Shown: piece by piece, positions 25,891 to 34,762 of the stretch
Layout: every line of letters starts with the position of its first letter
Position numbering within the stretch: position 1 is the stretch's first letter
DNA from: Bermanella sp044597725
GTDB lineage: Bacteria > Pseudomonadota > Gammaproteobacteria > Pseudomonadales > Oceanobacteraceae
Length of the DNA: 64,000 nucleotides
NCBI RefSeq assembly: GCF_044597725.1
Contig: NZ_CP139003.1
Coordinates: forward strand, 2,170,001-2,234,000
Reading direction: 5' to 3'
Notes under the pieces: generated by a model
Told to the model about the DNA's origin: nothing
What the model saw: only the letters and a program-made list of their open reading frames with translations
The model's database searches: none
Translations under genes and position numbers: made by a program

Positions 25891-27405
25891 GTGGAATCAC
25901 TGGCAGAAAATACCTCGCAGCTCGAGTCTAATAACGACCAAGAGGCTTTGCGCCTTCCATATGGTTTTGCCAAGCGCCACGGCATTGTGGCTGAACAGCA
26001 AGCCGATGGTCATTACCTTGTTTGGTTTAAAGAAAATACACCAAACCAAGCACTCATCGAATGCAATCGAATTCTTGGTAATAACCTTAAATATGAATTG
26101 AGCAGTGAAGATGACTTTAACTTGCAGCTCGCTCGAATTTATCAGCAAGGTGCAGATAGCCGTGAAGCCATGGAAGAACTTGGCGATGACATGGATTTGG
26201 CCAGCCTAGCCAATGCCATTCAAGAAACTGCGGATTTAATGGAGCAAGAAGACGATGCGCCTATTGTTCGTCTTATCAACGGTATTCTAACAGACGCCAT
26301 AAAGCGAAACGCCTCCGATGTACATATTGAGACATTCGAAAAACGATTAGTAGTACGCTCACGAGTGGATGGGGTTTTGCAAGAAGTACTTGAGCCAAAA
26401 CGCGCTTTAGCGCCACTACTGGTCAGTCGTATCAAGGTTATGTCTAAACTGGATATTGCCGAGAAACGCATCCCTCAAGATGGTCGAATTGCATTACGTA
26501 TTGCCGGTCGAGAAGTAGATGTACGTGTTTCCACCATGCCGTCATCCCATGGTGAGCGAGTGGTTATGCGTTTACTTGATAAGCAAGCAGGGCGTCTTAA
26601 TTTGGCCGAGCTGGGCATGAAGGGCACCAACCTGCCAAGACTTAAAGAAATCATACATAAACCCCATGGTATTATGCTGGTAACAGGCCCTACCGGCTCG
26701 GGTAAAACAACCACACTTTATGCGGGTTTGAGCGAACTTAACGATCGCTCTCGAAATATATTAACCGTCGAAGACCCCATCGAATATTCCTTGCCGGGCA
26801 TTGGTCAAACCCAAGTAAATACCAAGGTTGATATGACCTTCGCTCGCGGCCTACGCGCCATTCTTCGCCAAGACCCTGATGTGGTCATGATTGGTGAGAT
26901 CCGCGATAAAGAAACCGTTGAAATCGCTGTTCAAGCATCACTTACTGGTCACATGGTGCTGTCAACACTACACACCAATACCGCCGTGGGTGCGGTTACT
27001 CGCTTGCAAGATATGGGTATTGAACCATTTTTATTAGCCTCGAGTTTGGTAGGTGTTGTGGCACAACGTCTTGTTCGTACGCTGTGCCCAGAGTGCAAAG
27101 TACCTTACGAGCCCGATAATGCCGAAAAAGAATTGCTGGGTCGCGACCCCAATGCGACACTTACTCTTTACCACGCTGACGGTTGCGCTGAATGTGGTGG
27201 TACCGGTTATCGTGGTCGACGGGGTATATACGAAATTATCGAAGTTGATGATGAGCTAAAAACGCTTATTCATAACGAAGCCGGCGAAATTGAACTTAAT
27301 CGTTATGCTCGAACGCAATGCGCCAGCATCCAACGAGACGGTTTTGAAAAAGTACTAGAGGGTGAAACCACGCTCGAAGAAGTATTAAGAGTAACAAAGG
27401 CTTAA
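25891..27405 (+). CDS. gspE: Type II secretion system ATPase GspE
   Basis: 504 residues from a GTG start with AGGA upstream. N1/N2 domains bind GspL; the ATPase core has Walker A GPTGSGKTTT (about 265-274), an Asp box (ILTVEDPIEY), Walker B (VVMIGEIRD) and a His box (LSTLHTNTA). Near the end the four-cysteine metal site is CPECKVPY plus CAECGGTGYRGR. It hydrolyses ATP in the cytoplasm to drive pseudopilus growth. First gene of gspE-F-G-H-I-J-K-L-M. Confidence 0.97.
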   Translation: MESLAENTSQLESNNDQEALRLPYGFAKRHGIVAEQQADGHYLVWFKENTPNQALIECNRILGNNLKYELSSEDDFNLQLARIYQQGADSREAMEELGDDMDLASLANAIQETADLMEQEDDAPIVRLINGILTDAIKRNASDVHIETFEKRLVVRSRVDGVLQEVLEPKRALAPLLVSRIKVMSKLDIAEKRIPQDGRIALRIAGREVDVRVSTMPSSHGERVVMRLLDKQAGRLNLAELGMKGTNLPRLKEIIHKPHGIMLVTGPTGSGKTTTLYAGLSELNDRSRNILTVEDPIEYSLPGIGQTQVNTKVDMTFARGLRAILRQDPDVVMIGEIRDKETVEIAVQASLTGHMVLSTLHTNTAVGAVTRLQDMGIEPFLLASSLVGVVAQRLVRTLCPECKVPYEPDNAEKELLGRDPNATLTLYHADGCAECGGTGYRGRRGIYEIIEVDDELKTLIHNEAGEIELNRYARTQCASIQRDGFEKVLEGETTLEEVLRVTKA

Positions 27406-27408
27406 ACT

Positions 27409-28623
27409 ATGGCAGCATTTGAATATATTGCCATTGATGCCAACGGCAAGCACAAGAAAGGCGTACTTGAGGCAGACAGCCCTCGACAAGTCAGGCAACA
27501 ACTGCGCGACAAAGGCTGGATGCCAACATCGGTTGAAGTTTCTTACAAGCAACAAAGCGGCAATAATTTTAACCAACTCTTTAAGCGTTCCATCAGCACC
27601 GCCGATCTTGCGCTTTTAACCCGACAGTTATCTACGCTCATTGGTGCAGGCTTACCTATCGAAGAAGCTTTGCGCGCAACCGCCGAACAAACTGAAAAAA
27701 AACGCATTAAAACCATGATTATGGATGTGCGCTCAAAGGTATTAGAAGGCCACAGCCTAGCCAATGCGCTTAACGATTTCTCTTATGCATTTCCGCAACT
27801 ATACCGTGCAACGGTGGCAGCAGGGGAACACGCGGGCCATCTCGATACCGTATTAACTAGGTTGGCTGATTACATGGAAACCAGCCAAGCCAATCAGCAG
27901 AAAATCAAACTTGCTGCGGTTTATCCAGTTATATTGTGTGTTGTTGCGATTGCGATTGTTGTGGGACTTCTTACCTACGTTGTGCCTGATATTGTTGAGG
28001 TCTTTGTGAAAAACGGGCAAGAGCTTCCGGTTCTCACTCAGGTCATGATCAACTCCAGTGATTTTTTGCAAGCTTATGGCGTTTACTTATTAGTCCTTAT
28101 TGTCGCCTTTATTGTGGGTTTTATATACAGCATGAAAAAGCCTGCGGTTAAGATGAAAGTTCATCGCTATACACTGCACTTACCTTTTTTGGGTGGCATG
28201 ATCAAAGGCTTTAATACATCACGCTTCATCAGTACGCTGGCAATATTAAATTCCAGTGGCGTACCACTAACAGAAGCAATGCGAATTGCCGCGCAGGTTG
28301 TAAATAATGAAGTCATTAAGGCGCGTTTAGGCGTCGCCTGCCAATCCGTTATCGAGGGTGGTGCCTTACATCACGCCTTAGAAAAGACCAAGGTGTTTTC
28401 ACCCATCATGCTACATATGATCGCTAGCGGTGAAACCAGTGGCGAGCTGGATGCCATGCTGGAAAAAACCGCTAAGAATCAAGAGAATGATTTACAAAAT
28501 ACGGTGTCTACATTGGTAAGTATGTTTGAGCCCATAATGCTTCTTGCCATGGGCGGTATCGTTGTGTTGATAGTAATAGCCATTATGCTACCTATCATCA
28601 ATATGAACCAAATGATCGGTTAA
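27409..28623 (+). CDS. gspF: Type II secretion inner-membrane protein GspF
   Basis: 404 residues, full length. It starts MAAFEYIAIDANGKHKKGVLEADSPRQVRQQLR, typical GspF, and has two T2SF repeats (about 70-195 and 270-395) with the hallmarks RQLSTLIGAGLPIEEAL and STLAILNSSGVPLTEAM. Three membrane helices lie near 170-190, 220-240 and 370-395. It is the platform that GspE works on. It begins 3 bases after gspE. Confidence 0.97.
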   Translation: MAAFEYIAIDANGKHKKGVLEADSPRQVRQQLRDKGWMPTSVEVSYKQQSGNNFNQLFKRSISTADLALLTRQLSTLIGAGLPIEEALRATAEQTEKKRIKTMIMDVRSKVLEGHSLANALNDFSYAFPQLYRATVAAGEHAGHLDTVLTRLADYMETSQANQQKIKLAAVYPVILCVVAIAIVVGLLTYVVPDIVEVFVKNGQELPVLTQVMINSSDFLQAYGVYLLVLIVAFIVGFIYSMKKPAVKMKVHRYTLHLPFLGGMIKGFNTSRFISTLAILNSSGVPLTEAMRIAAQVVNNEVIKARLGVACQSVIEGGALHHALEKTKVFSPIMLHMIASGETSGELDAMLEKTAKNQENDLQNTVSTLVSMFEPIMLLAMGGIVVLIVIAIMLPIINMNQMIG

Positions 28624-28644
28624 CATTTAAAAGGAAATAAAAAA

Positions 28645-29061
28645 ATGAGAAAACAATCAGGCTTTACACTTATTGAAATAATGGTAGTGCTGGCTATTTT
28701 GGCCGGCCTTGTGGCCATGGTTGCACCCAATATTATTGGTGAAGCAGGTGCTGCGCGTGTTAAAACCGCCAAAGCAGAAATGTCTAACATTGGTCAAGCG
28801 CTTGATATGTATAAACTGGACAATTATACCTACCCGTCGACGTCACAAGGAATAGAAGCACTTGTTTCAAAACCTTCTGGCAGCCCAGAACCTAAAAACT
28901 ATAAGAAGGGTGGCTACATGAAAAAACTTCCTAGCGACCCATGGGGTAATCCTTACTTATATTTCGCCAAAGGCGGCAAGTATGAAATTATTTCTTTGGG
29001 TGCCGATGGTGAAGAAGGCGGCGAAGATGATGCAGCAGACATTTCAAGTAACGATATTTAG
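28645..29061 (+). CDS. gspG: Major pseudopilin GspG
   Basis: 138 residues. The prepilin leader MRKQSG precedes FTLIEIMVVLAILAGLVAMVAP, with cleavage expected between G6 and F7 and the conserved Glu at +5. The C-terminal part has the calcium-loop pattern DPWGNPY...ISLGADGEEGGEDDAADI. It is the main subunit of the periplasmic pseudopilus. A GGAA ribosome binding site precedes the ATG. Confidence 0.97.
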   Translation: MRKQSGFTLIEIMVVLAILAGLVAMVAPNIIGEAGAARVKTAKAEMSNIGQALDMYKLDNYTYPSTSQGIEALVSKPSGSPEPKNYKKGGYMKKLPSDPWGNPYLYFAKGGKYEIISLGADGEEGGEDDAADISSNDI

Positions 29062-29065
29062 TTAG

Positions 29066-29650
29066 ATGCCACCACGTCGAAGCCAGTCTGGCTTTACACT
29101 GCTCGAATTATTGGTTGTTTTGGTCATCATGGGGTTGCTCGTTTCCATGGTGACCATTAATACTAATGTCGATCGAAATAAAAATCGGCTGGAACAAAGC
29201 GCCCTAAAGATAAAATTTTATTTAGAAGCATTGGCCGAAGAAGCGGTCATGAATAATGCAACACTGGGTATCGAGGTTAGCGACAATAAGCTACAGGTTT
29301 ACCGCTGGACTCAAGTTATTGAAGAGCAGGACGACGCTCAAGCTAGTTTAAATATTGGTCAAACCAATAACGATCAACCTAAATATCAATGGAGCGAACA
29401 CCAAAGTCGCTATCAGTGGCCAGAGCTTGACGAAGATATGTACCTCTCTTTAGAACTTGATGGTCAAACCGTAGTATTAGAAACAAGCACCAAAGAAGAA
29501 GATATAGAGCCACAAATTCAAATGTTTTCTACTGGTGAGCAATCTCTATCCACGATTACATTACATATAGACCAATACAACAAACAAGTATCCATTCAAG
29601 GTTTTGGAGTTGGACGGTATTACACTTCGGAAGTGGAACAGGATTTATAA
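29066..29650 (+). CDS. gspH: Minor pseudopilin GspH
   Basis: 194 residues. The leader MPPRRSQSG precedes FTLLELLVVLVIMGLLVSMV, a type IV pilin-like N-terminus with Glu at +5. The globular part is acidic and carries no other motif; assignment to GspH rests on the leader and on its place between gspG and gspI. It starts 4 bases after gspG. Confidence 0.88.
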   Translation: MPPRRSQSGFTLLELLVVLVIMGLLVSMVTINTNVDRNKNRLEQSALKIKFYLEALAEEAVMNNATLGIEVSDNKLQVYRWTQVIEEQDDAQASLNIGQTNNDQPKYQWSEHQSRYQWPELDEDMYLSLELDGQTVVLETSTKEEDIEPQIQMFSTGEQSLSTITLHIDQYNKQVSIQGFGVGRYYTSEVEQDL

Positions 29651-30037
29651 ATGAAGCAAGCTGGGTTTACATTGCTGGAAGTTATGGTCGCTATAACGGT
29701 TTTTGCCCTAGTTGCATCCACGCTATCTCAATCCAGTGCCATAACAGTCGACAACCAAATCCATCTAGAGCGAAAGATGCTAGCAAGTTGGATTGCCGAA
29801 AACGAAATCAATCTCTCGCGCTCGCTTCCTTATGCTGATATTCAGTCTGATTCCAGTGAAATAACATACGCAGAGCGTAAATGGATAGTGACCAAACAAG
29901 TTAATGAACAAAAACAATTTCCTGGTATACCGCTTCCACTGGAAATTAAAAAAATGATTGTCTCAGTGGCTACCAAAGAAAGCCCAGACAGCCCTGTTCA
30001 TAGCCTTACTGCATATGTAGCCAACGATGATGTATAA
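29651..30037 (+). CDS. gspI: Minor pseudopilin GspI
   Basis: 128 residues, normal for GspI. The leader MKQAG precedes FTLLEVMVAITVFALVAS; WIAENEINLSR and the later ERKWIVTKQV are typical of GspI. It forms the pseudopilus tip with GspJ and GspK. It begins directly after the gspH stop codon and its own end overlaps the gspJ start by 11 bases. Confidence 0.93.
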   Translation: MKQAGFTLLEVMVAITVFALVASTLSQSSAITVDNQIHLERKMLASWIAENEINLSRSLPYADIQSDSSEITYAERKWIVTKQVNEQKQFPGIPLPLEIKKMIVSVATKESPDSPVHSLTAYVANDDV

Positions 30038-30743
30038 GCAAAATGGGTTCACCTTATTAGAAGTCTTACTTGCTGTTTCCATTACAGCACTTATCGGCAT
30101 TGGTGCCTCGCAACTACTAAGCAGTACTATTGCCACAAAACAAAGCACAGAAGCTCGCTCATCCTTGTTGAACATTATTCAAAAGGCCGATGTATGGCTT
30201 AAGCGAGACATGTTGCAAATTGCACCACGCAAAACGCGCGACCAATATGGAGATCTCACCATGGAAGTTCAGACCGAGGGTGATTATCTTGTTGAGTTAA
30301 GCCATTCAGGACAGGCCATTCATGATTTTGTAGACTCTCCTCGTTCTAACCTGCAGCGTGTTGCCTACTTGGTGGCCAGTCACGAAAGTGATTACTGCGA
30401 GCGTGCGATTAAACCAAAAGTCACAACAGAAGAGGGCAATGATCGCTGTTTTGTGCGCTTATTTTGGCGCGCATTGGATAAATCAGGTAATGACGAACCT
30501 GTTGTGCAAGTGTTAATAGATGGCGTAAAAGAGGTGCGGTTTCAATTTAGAGGACAAATGCTTGATCTGGAGAATCCTAATAACTCCATACGTTCGGATG
30601 ATTGGCAAGAAGAATGGCCATCACCTTACGCAGCACCTGAAATGATTGCTGACTTAGCACAAGTTAAAGTGATTATTAGCACCGCACAATACGGAGATAT
30701 CGAACGAATTTATGAGGTGCCACGTTATGCGTTTGCGCAATAA
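30027..30743 (+). CDS. gspJ: Minor pseudopilin GspJ
   Basis: 238 residues. The leader MMYKQNG precedes FTLLEVLLAVSITALIGIGA. The first Met (30027) and the second (30030) are both possible starts. The middle has the GspJ-like DFVDSPRSNLQRVAYL and LFWRALDKSG strands. It is part of the GspI-J-K tip complex; overlaps gspI at the 5' end and gspK at the 3' end. Confidence 0.93.
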   Translation: MMYKQNGFTLLEVLLAVSITALIGIGASQLLSSTIATKQSTEARSSLLNIIQKADVWLKRDMLQIAPRKTRDQYGDLTMEVQTEGDYLVELSHSGQAIHDFVDSPRSNLQRVAYLVASHESDYCERAIKPKVTTEEGNDRCFVRLFWRALDKSGNDEPVVQVLIDGVKEVRFQFRGQMLDLENPNNSIRSDDWQEEWPSPYAAPEMIADLAQVKVIISTAQYGDIERIYEVPRYAFAQ

Positions 30744-31764
30744 ACAATCTGGACTGGCACTGATAACCGTACTTTTCATTTTTGCCCTGGTGTCCATGGT
30801 TGCTATGAATATGCAACAAAGACAGGCTCGCGATATAGCGCTTTCATCATCGTCGCTGCAATACCAACAGGCACAAGTTTTAGCCTTAAGCGCCGAAGAC
30901 TTGGCAAAAGCAGGGCTAACTTATGATGCAAAACGCGATATAGAGCAAAGCGAAGAGTGGGATACCGCTAGTGAGCTCTGGAATCAACCACTGACTACAG
31001 AGCTGGCACCCGCGAGAGTATTCGTAACAGTTAGAGACTTGCAGGGTCTATTCAACTTGAACTGGCTACATCCTGAGGCACCCGACCCAAATTCGGCCCT
31101 GCAGCGTTTTCAAGAATTACTCAAAGAGTTGCAATTGGACGTGCAAATTGCTCAAAACTTAAAAGAGTGGATGACGCCTGATAGCAGTGCAAACTACGAA
31201 TATCAGTCACTACCACAACCTTACTCTGCATCGGAAATACGCCTTAGCCACCCATCTGAATTATTATTGATTAGAGGAGTGGATATTGAAGCATTTAAAA
31301 AGCTGGAGCCCTATGTGGCCGCGCTTCCACCAGATAGCCAGCTTAATATTAATACCACTATAGAGCAGGTATTAAGTAGCTGGGATCCGCGTTTAACTCT
31401 TGACCAAGCGACAACAGTTACGGCAAAGACGCGAGCAGGGCAATGCGGCCCTAAAGGGCGTGGCGAAGCACTTTATAAAACCGTCGATGAGCTATGGCAG
31501 ACACAAGAACTGAGCAATCTAGTTAATCCTGATGAAGAGAGCAAAGCTAGCGGCAGTGACTCAACGTGGCTAAAATCAGATTTTACCGTGAAATCTGAGT
31601 ACTTTAGTGTCATGATTCGTGTTCAATATGGCGACGTTGACTTGGTCACCGAATCAATTTTAAGGCGCGATATGACTCCAGAAACAGGGTTTATTGGGGT
31701 AGTATACCGAGACTTTTCACGTACATTAGATGACATCAGCCGGTTAAAGATAGTTAATTGTTAA
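30727..31764 (+). CDS. gspK: Minor pseudopilin GspK
   Basis: 345 residues from the ATG at 30727, which has GAGGTG at good spacing; an ATG at 30712 is inside that site. The leader MRLRNKQSG precedes LALITVLFIFALVSMVAM. As usual for GspK the +5 Glu is absent. The large insert with DLQGLFNLNWL and LNINTTIEQVLSSWDP is the GspK alpha domain. It caps the pseudopilus tip. The start lies inside the end of gspJ. Confidence 0.94.
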   Translation: MRLRNKQSGLALITVLFIFALVSMVAMNMQQRQARDIALSSSSLQYQQAQVLALSAEDLAKAGLTYDAKRDIEQSEEWDTASELWNQPLTTELAPARVFVTVRDLQGLFNLNWLHPEAPDPNSALQRFQELLKELQLDVQIAQNLKEWMTPDSSANYEYQSLPQPYSASEIRLSHPSELLLIRGVDIEAFKKLEPYVAALPPDSQLNINTTIEQVLSSWDPRLTLDQATTVTAKTRAGQCGPKGRGEALYKTVDELWQTQELSNLVNPDEESKASGSDSTWLKSDFTVKSEYFSVMIRVQYGDVDLVTESILRRDMTPETGFIGVVYRDFSRTLDDISRLKIVNC

Positions 31765-31765
31765 T

Positions 31766-32902
31766 ATGACCATATACCTGACACACCCAGACAACCCTAA
31801 GCAAATACATGCGGTATCCGAGGCGGGCCAATACGTATCTGATGCGGCAGACGCAACAGTTGAGCCTAATTTAGTTTGGCTTACCGGACCACAATGCCAA
31901 GTTTACACTGTGGACATGCCGCTTAAGCAAACACGCCAAATAACCAAAGCCCTACCATTCGCGCTTGAAGAACAACTTGCACAGGACATAGACCAGCAAC
32001 ACATTGTGTTTCTAGGTAAGAAGCAACGGCAAGCTTATGCTCAGGTTATCTCTCATGATGTAATGAAAAGCATCCAAGAAACTGGCGCTCAGCACGCATA
32101 CTACTTACCGTTGTCACTACCACTGGAAAAGTCTCAAGCGACAATTGCCATTATCGAAGAGCAAGCCATGGTGCGACTAGATGAATACCAAGGATTTGCA
32201 CTGCCTATTTCTGCGCTAGGGTTATTTTTGCAACGCTACAAAGCGCAATATACGGGCCTAACTGTTTATGGTGAATTGCCAGAGCTAATAAAGCTAGAAT
32301 TAGAAAGCGACGGCATAGCATTCAACGTGAATGCCCTAAGTGAATTAGTTTCCCACCTCGAGCAAGCTAAGCCCAAGTTTGATTTAATGACCGGGCCATA
32401 CAAAGTTAAGGTTAAAAAGACCAATACGAAACTTAACAAGTTTAAGGCGCCGGCAACATTGGCAGCCGCGATTTTTGTTGCGGGCGTTAGCATCAACTGG
32501 GTCAATGCACTACAACTTTCTGCCAAAGCAGAAGCCATTGAGAATGCATCTAAAGAATATTACCAGCAACTATTCCCTGGCGATAATGCCAATTACGGTA
32601 TGAAACGACAGTTTAAAAACAGGCTAGATAATGGCGCACAAGTTAGCAATGGTGAAAGCTTCACACAAATACTAAGTGCTGTAGGGAAGCAGCTCGTTAA
32701 TCAGAATAATACTGAAACAGAATCAATTCGATACAACAAGAGCAATGCAGAACTTGAGATCGAAGTAATCGTTCCCAATATCGGGCAACTCGATCAATTT
32801 AAGCAAACCATGGCGAAACAAAACTATTCCGTAGATATCGCCTCGGCCAATAACGAAAAGGGCAAAACCAAAGGTCTGCTTAAGGTAAAGAAAAATGACT
32901 GA
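31766..32902 (+). CDS. gspL: Type II secretion assembly protein GspL
   Basis: 378 residues. The N-terminal cytoplasmic actin-like domain (about 1-215) has VWLTGPQCQVYTVDMPLKQTRQITKALPFALEEQLAQDID, the GspL pattern. One membrane helix lies at about 226-246, followed by a small periplasmic ferredoxin-like domain. It tethers GspE to the inner membrane and to GspM. It overlaps gspM by 8 bases. Confidence 0.93.
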   Translation: MTIYLTHPDNPKQIHAVSEAGQYVSDAADATVEPNLVWLTGPQCQVYTVDMPLKQTRQITKALPFALEEQLAQDIDQQHIVFLGKKQRQAYAQVISHDVMKSIQETGAQHAYYLPLSLPLEKSQATIAIIEEQAMVRLDEYQGFALPISALGLFLQRYKAQYTGLTVYGELPELIKLELESDGIAFNVNALSELVSHLEQAKPKFDLMTGPYKVKVKKTNTKLNKFKAPATLAAAIFVAGVSINWVNALQLSAKAEAIENASKEYYQQLFPGDNANYGMKRQFKNRLDNGAQVSNGESFTQILSAVGKQLVNQNNTETESIRYNKSNAELEIEVIVPNIGQLDQFKQTMAKQNYSVDIASANNEKGKTKGLLKVKKND

Positions 32903-33425
32903 AGCAATAGAAAAACTGAAAACATCACTAAAAGATCAGGTGGTTAAAAGCAGTCTATATAAAAATATTAGCGCTTGGTATTTAGCGCTTAATCAAAATG
33001 ATCAAAAAATTGTTAAGGCTTTACTTTCTGTTGTGGCGGTTATTCTCGTTTATGCTTGGGTGTGGCAGCCTTCAATGCAAGCAAACCAACAGGCGCAAAC
33101 GAAACTAGCAAGCGAAACGCGTTTTCATGCAAAAATGAAAGAGAATGCTTATCGATTTACTGGACAATCTAATAATACAGCTCAAGCACAAGGCTCAATC
33201 CTTTCAAACATTAGCAATACAGCGAAGGCCAAAGGTATAGAACTACGACGTTTTGAGCCTGATGGAAATAATCGATTACGCATCTGGTTAGATAAAGCAG
33301 AGTTTGATGCCGTGATTGATTGGATTGAACTGCTAGAATCGGAGCAGGGTATTTTAGTTGAACAAATATCGTTAGATAAGGTCACTACGGGCCGTGTCAA
33401 CGTAAGGGCAGTATTTACAATATGA
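32895..33425 (+). CDS. gspM: Type II secretion assembly protein GspM
   Basis: 176 residues, normal size for GspM. A short cytoplasmic start with WYLALNQNDQKIVKAL leads into one membrane helix (about 38-57) and a periplasmic ferredoxin-like domain whose RRFEPDGNNRLRIWLDKAEFDAVIDWIELLE is family-typical. It binds GspL. Its stop overlaps the gor start (ATGA), so glutathione reductase translation is tied to the end of the gsp operon. Confidence 0.93.
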   Translation: MTEAIEKLKTSLKDQVVKSSLYKNISAWYLALNQNDQKIVKALLSVVAVILVYAWVWQPSMQANQQAQTKLASETRFHAKMKENAYRFTGQSNNTAQAQGSILSNISNTAKAKGIELRRFEPDGNNRLRIWLDKAEFDAVIDWIELLESEQGILVEQISLDKVTTGRVNVRAVFTI

Positions 33426-34762
33426 ACGAATTTGATCTTTTTGTTATTGGGGCCGGATCAGCAGGCGTAAGAGCAAGTCGTTTGGCCGCAGGTATGGGCA
33501 AAAAAGTTGCCGTTGCTGAGGCAAATTACTATGGTGGAACCTGCGTAAATGTTGGCTGTGTACCCAAAAAACTTTTTGTTTACGCCAGCGAATATCCGCA
33601 CATGGTGCAAGAAGCAAAAGGCTATGGCTTGGATTTAAAACTTGAAGCGTTTGACTGGCCAACACTTCGTGATAATAAAACGAAAGAAATTGAGCGTTTA
33701 AATGGTATTTATCAATCGTTATTAGATAACGCCGGCGTGACCAGCATTTGGGGTCACGCTAAGGTAATTGATAAAAACACCGTTGAAGTAGGCGACAAGC
33801 GCTATACAGCTGATAAAATTTTATTAGCAACTGGTGGCTGGCCGATATTGCCAGATATTCCTGGTAAAGAGCATTGCATCAATAGCAATCAGTTTTTCTA
33901 TTTAGACAACTTTCCAAAATCCGCCGTTATCTTTGGTAGTGGTTATATCGCCGTAGAATTTGCAGGCATCTTGAGTAACCTTGGATGCAAAACAACCATA
34001 GCATCGCGCTCTGGTAAGTTAATGCGTGGCTTTGACGAAAGCACACGACTCCATGCAGAGAAAGAGATATTAAAAGGACCTCTGGAACTTGCAGCCCAAC
34101 CGTCATCGGTAGAGAAAGTTGGTGATCAGTATCGTGTAACCTGCAATGATGGCTCTGTAATTGATACCGACTTAGTAATATCGGCAATAGGGCGTGCGCC
34201 TAACATTGAAAACTTAGGCATTACAGAGCTTGGTATCAAGTTAGATGACAAAGGTTTTGTTCAAGTTGATGAGCAATATCAGACCAATGTGCCAAGCATC
34301 TTCGCATTAGGCGACTTAATTGATACACCGCAACTCACGCCAGTAGCATTGGCTGAGGCCATGTGTTTTTTACGCCAACAATACAAAGGCGACAGCGCGC
34401 CAATGAACTATGATGCAATTGCCACAGCCGTATTCTGCCAACCTAATTTAGCCACGGTAGGATTAAGTGAAGAAGATGCCTTAAAAAAAGGTCACTCACT
34501 ACAAATATTTGAAAGTGAGTTTAGGGCGCTTAAGCATACGCTTACAGGTATGAATCAGCGCAGCTATATGAAACTTGTTGTTGATAAAGAAACCGATAAA
34601 GTTTTAGGTGCCCACATGGTAGGCGAACATGCTGGTGAAATCATGCAAGGTTTTGCAGTTGCAGTAAAAGCAGGCTTAACAAAAGCGCAGTGGGATGAAA
34701 CCATTGGCATTCATCCCACATCGGCAGAAGAGTTTGTTACCATGCGAACCGCTAGTCGTTAG
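33422..34762 (+). CDS. gor: Glutathione-disulfide reductase
   Basis: 446 residues. FAD binding is at FVIGAGSAGVRASRLAA (about 7-23), the redox disulfide is in GGTCVNVGCVPKKLF (about 39-53), and the C-terminal interface with the catalytic His is GIHPTSAEEF. It reduces GSSG with NADPH in the cytoplasm. The lack of a metal-binding extension and the KKL after the disulfide favour Gor over mercuric reductase or lipoamide dehydrogenase. It overlaps gspM by 4 bases and is convergent with the CheW-CZB gene (11-base overlap). Confidence 0.95.
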   Translation: MNEFDLFVIGAGSAGVRASRLAAGMGKKVAVAEANYYGGTCVNVGCVPKKLFVYASEYPHMVQEAKGYGLDLKLEAFDWPTLRDNKTKEIERLNGIYQSLLDNAGVTSIWGHAKVIDKNTVEVGDKRYTADKILLATGGWPILPDIPGKEHCINSNQFFYLDNFPKSAVIFGSGYIAVEFAGILSNLGCKTTIASRSGKLMRGFDESTRLHAEKEILKGPLELAAQPSSVEKVGDQYRVTCNDGSVIDTDLVISAIGRAPNIENLGITELGIKLDDKGFVQVDEQYQTNVPSIFALGDLIDTPQLTPVALAEAMCFLRQQYKGDSAPMNYDAIATAVFCQPNLATVGLSEEDALKKGHSLQIFESEFRALKHTLTGMNQRSYMKLVVDKETDKVLGAHMVGEHAGEIMQGFAVAVKAGLTKAQWDETIGIHPTSAEEFVTMRTASR

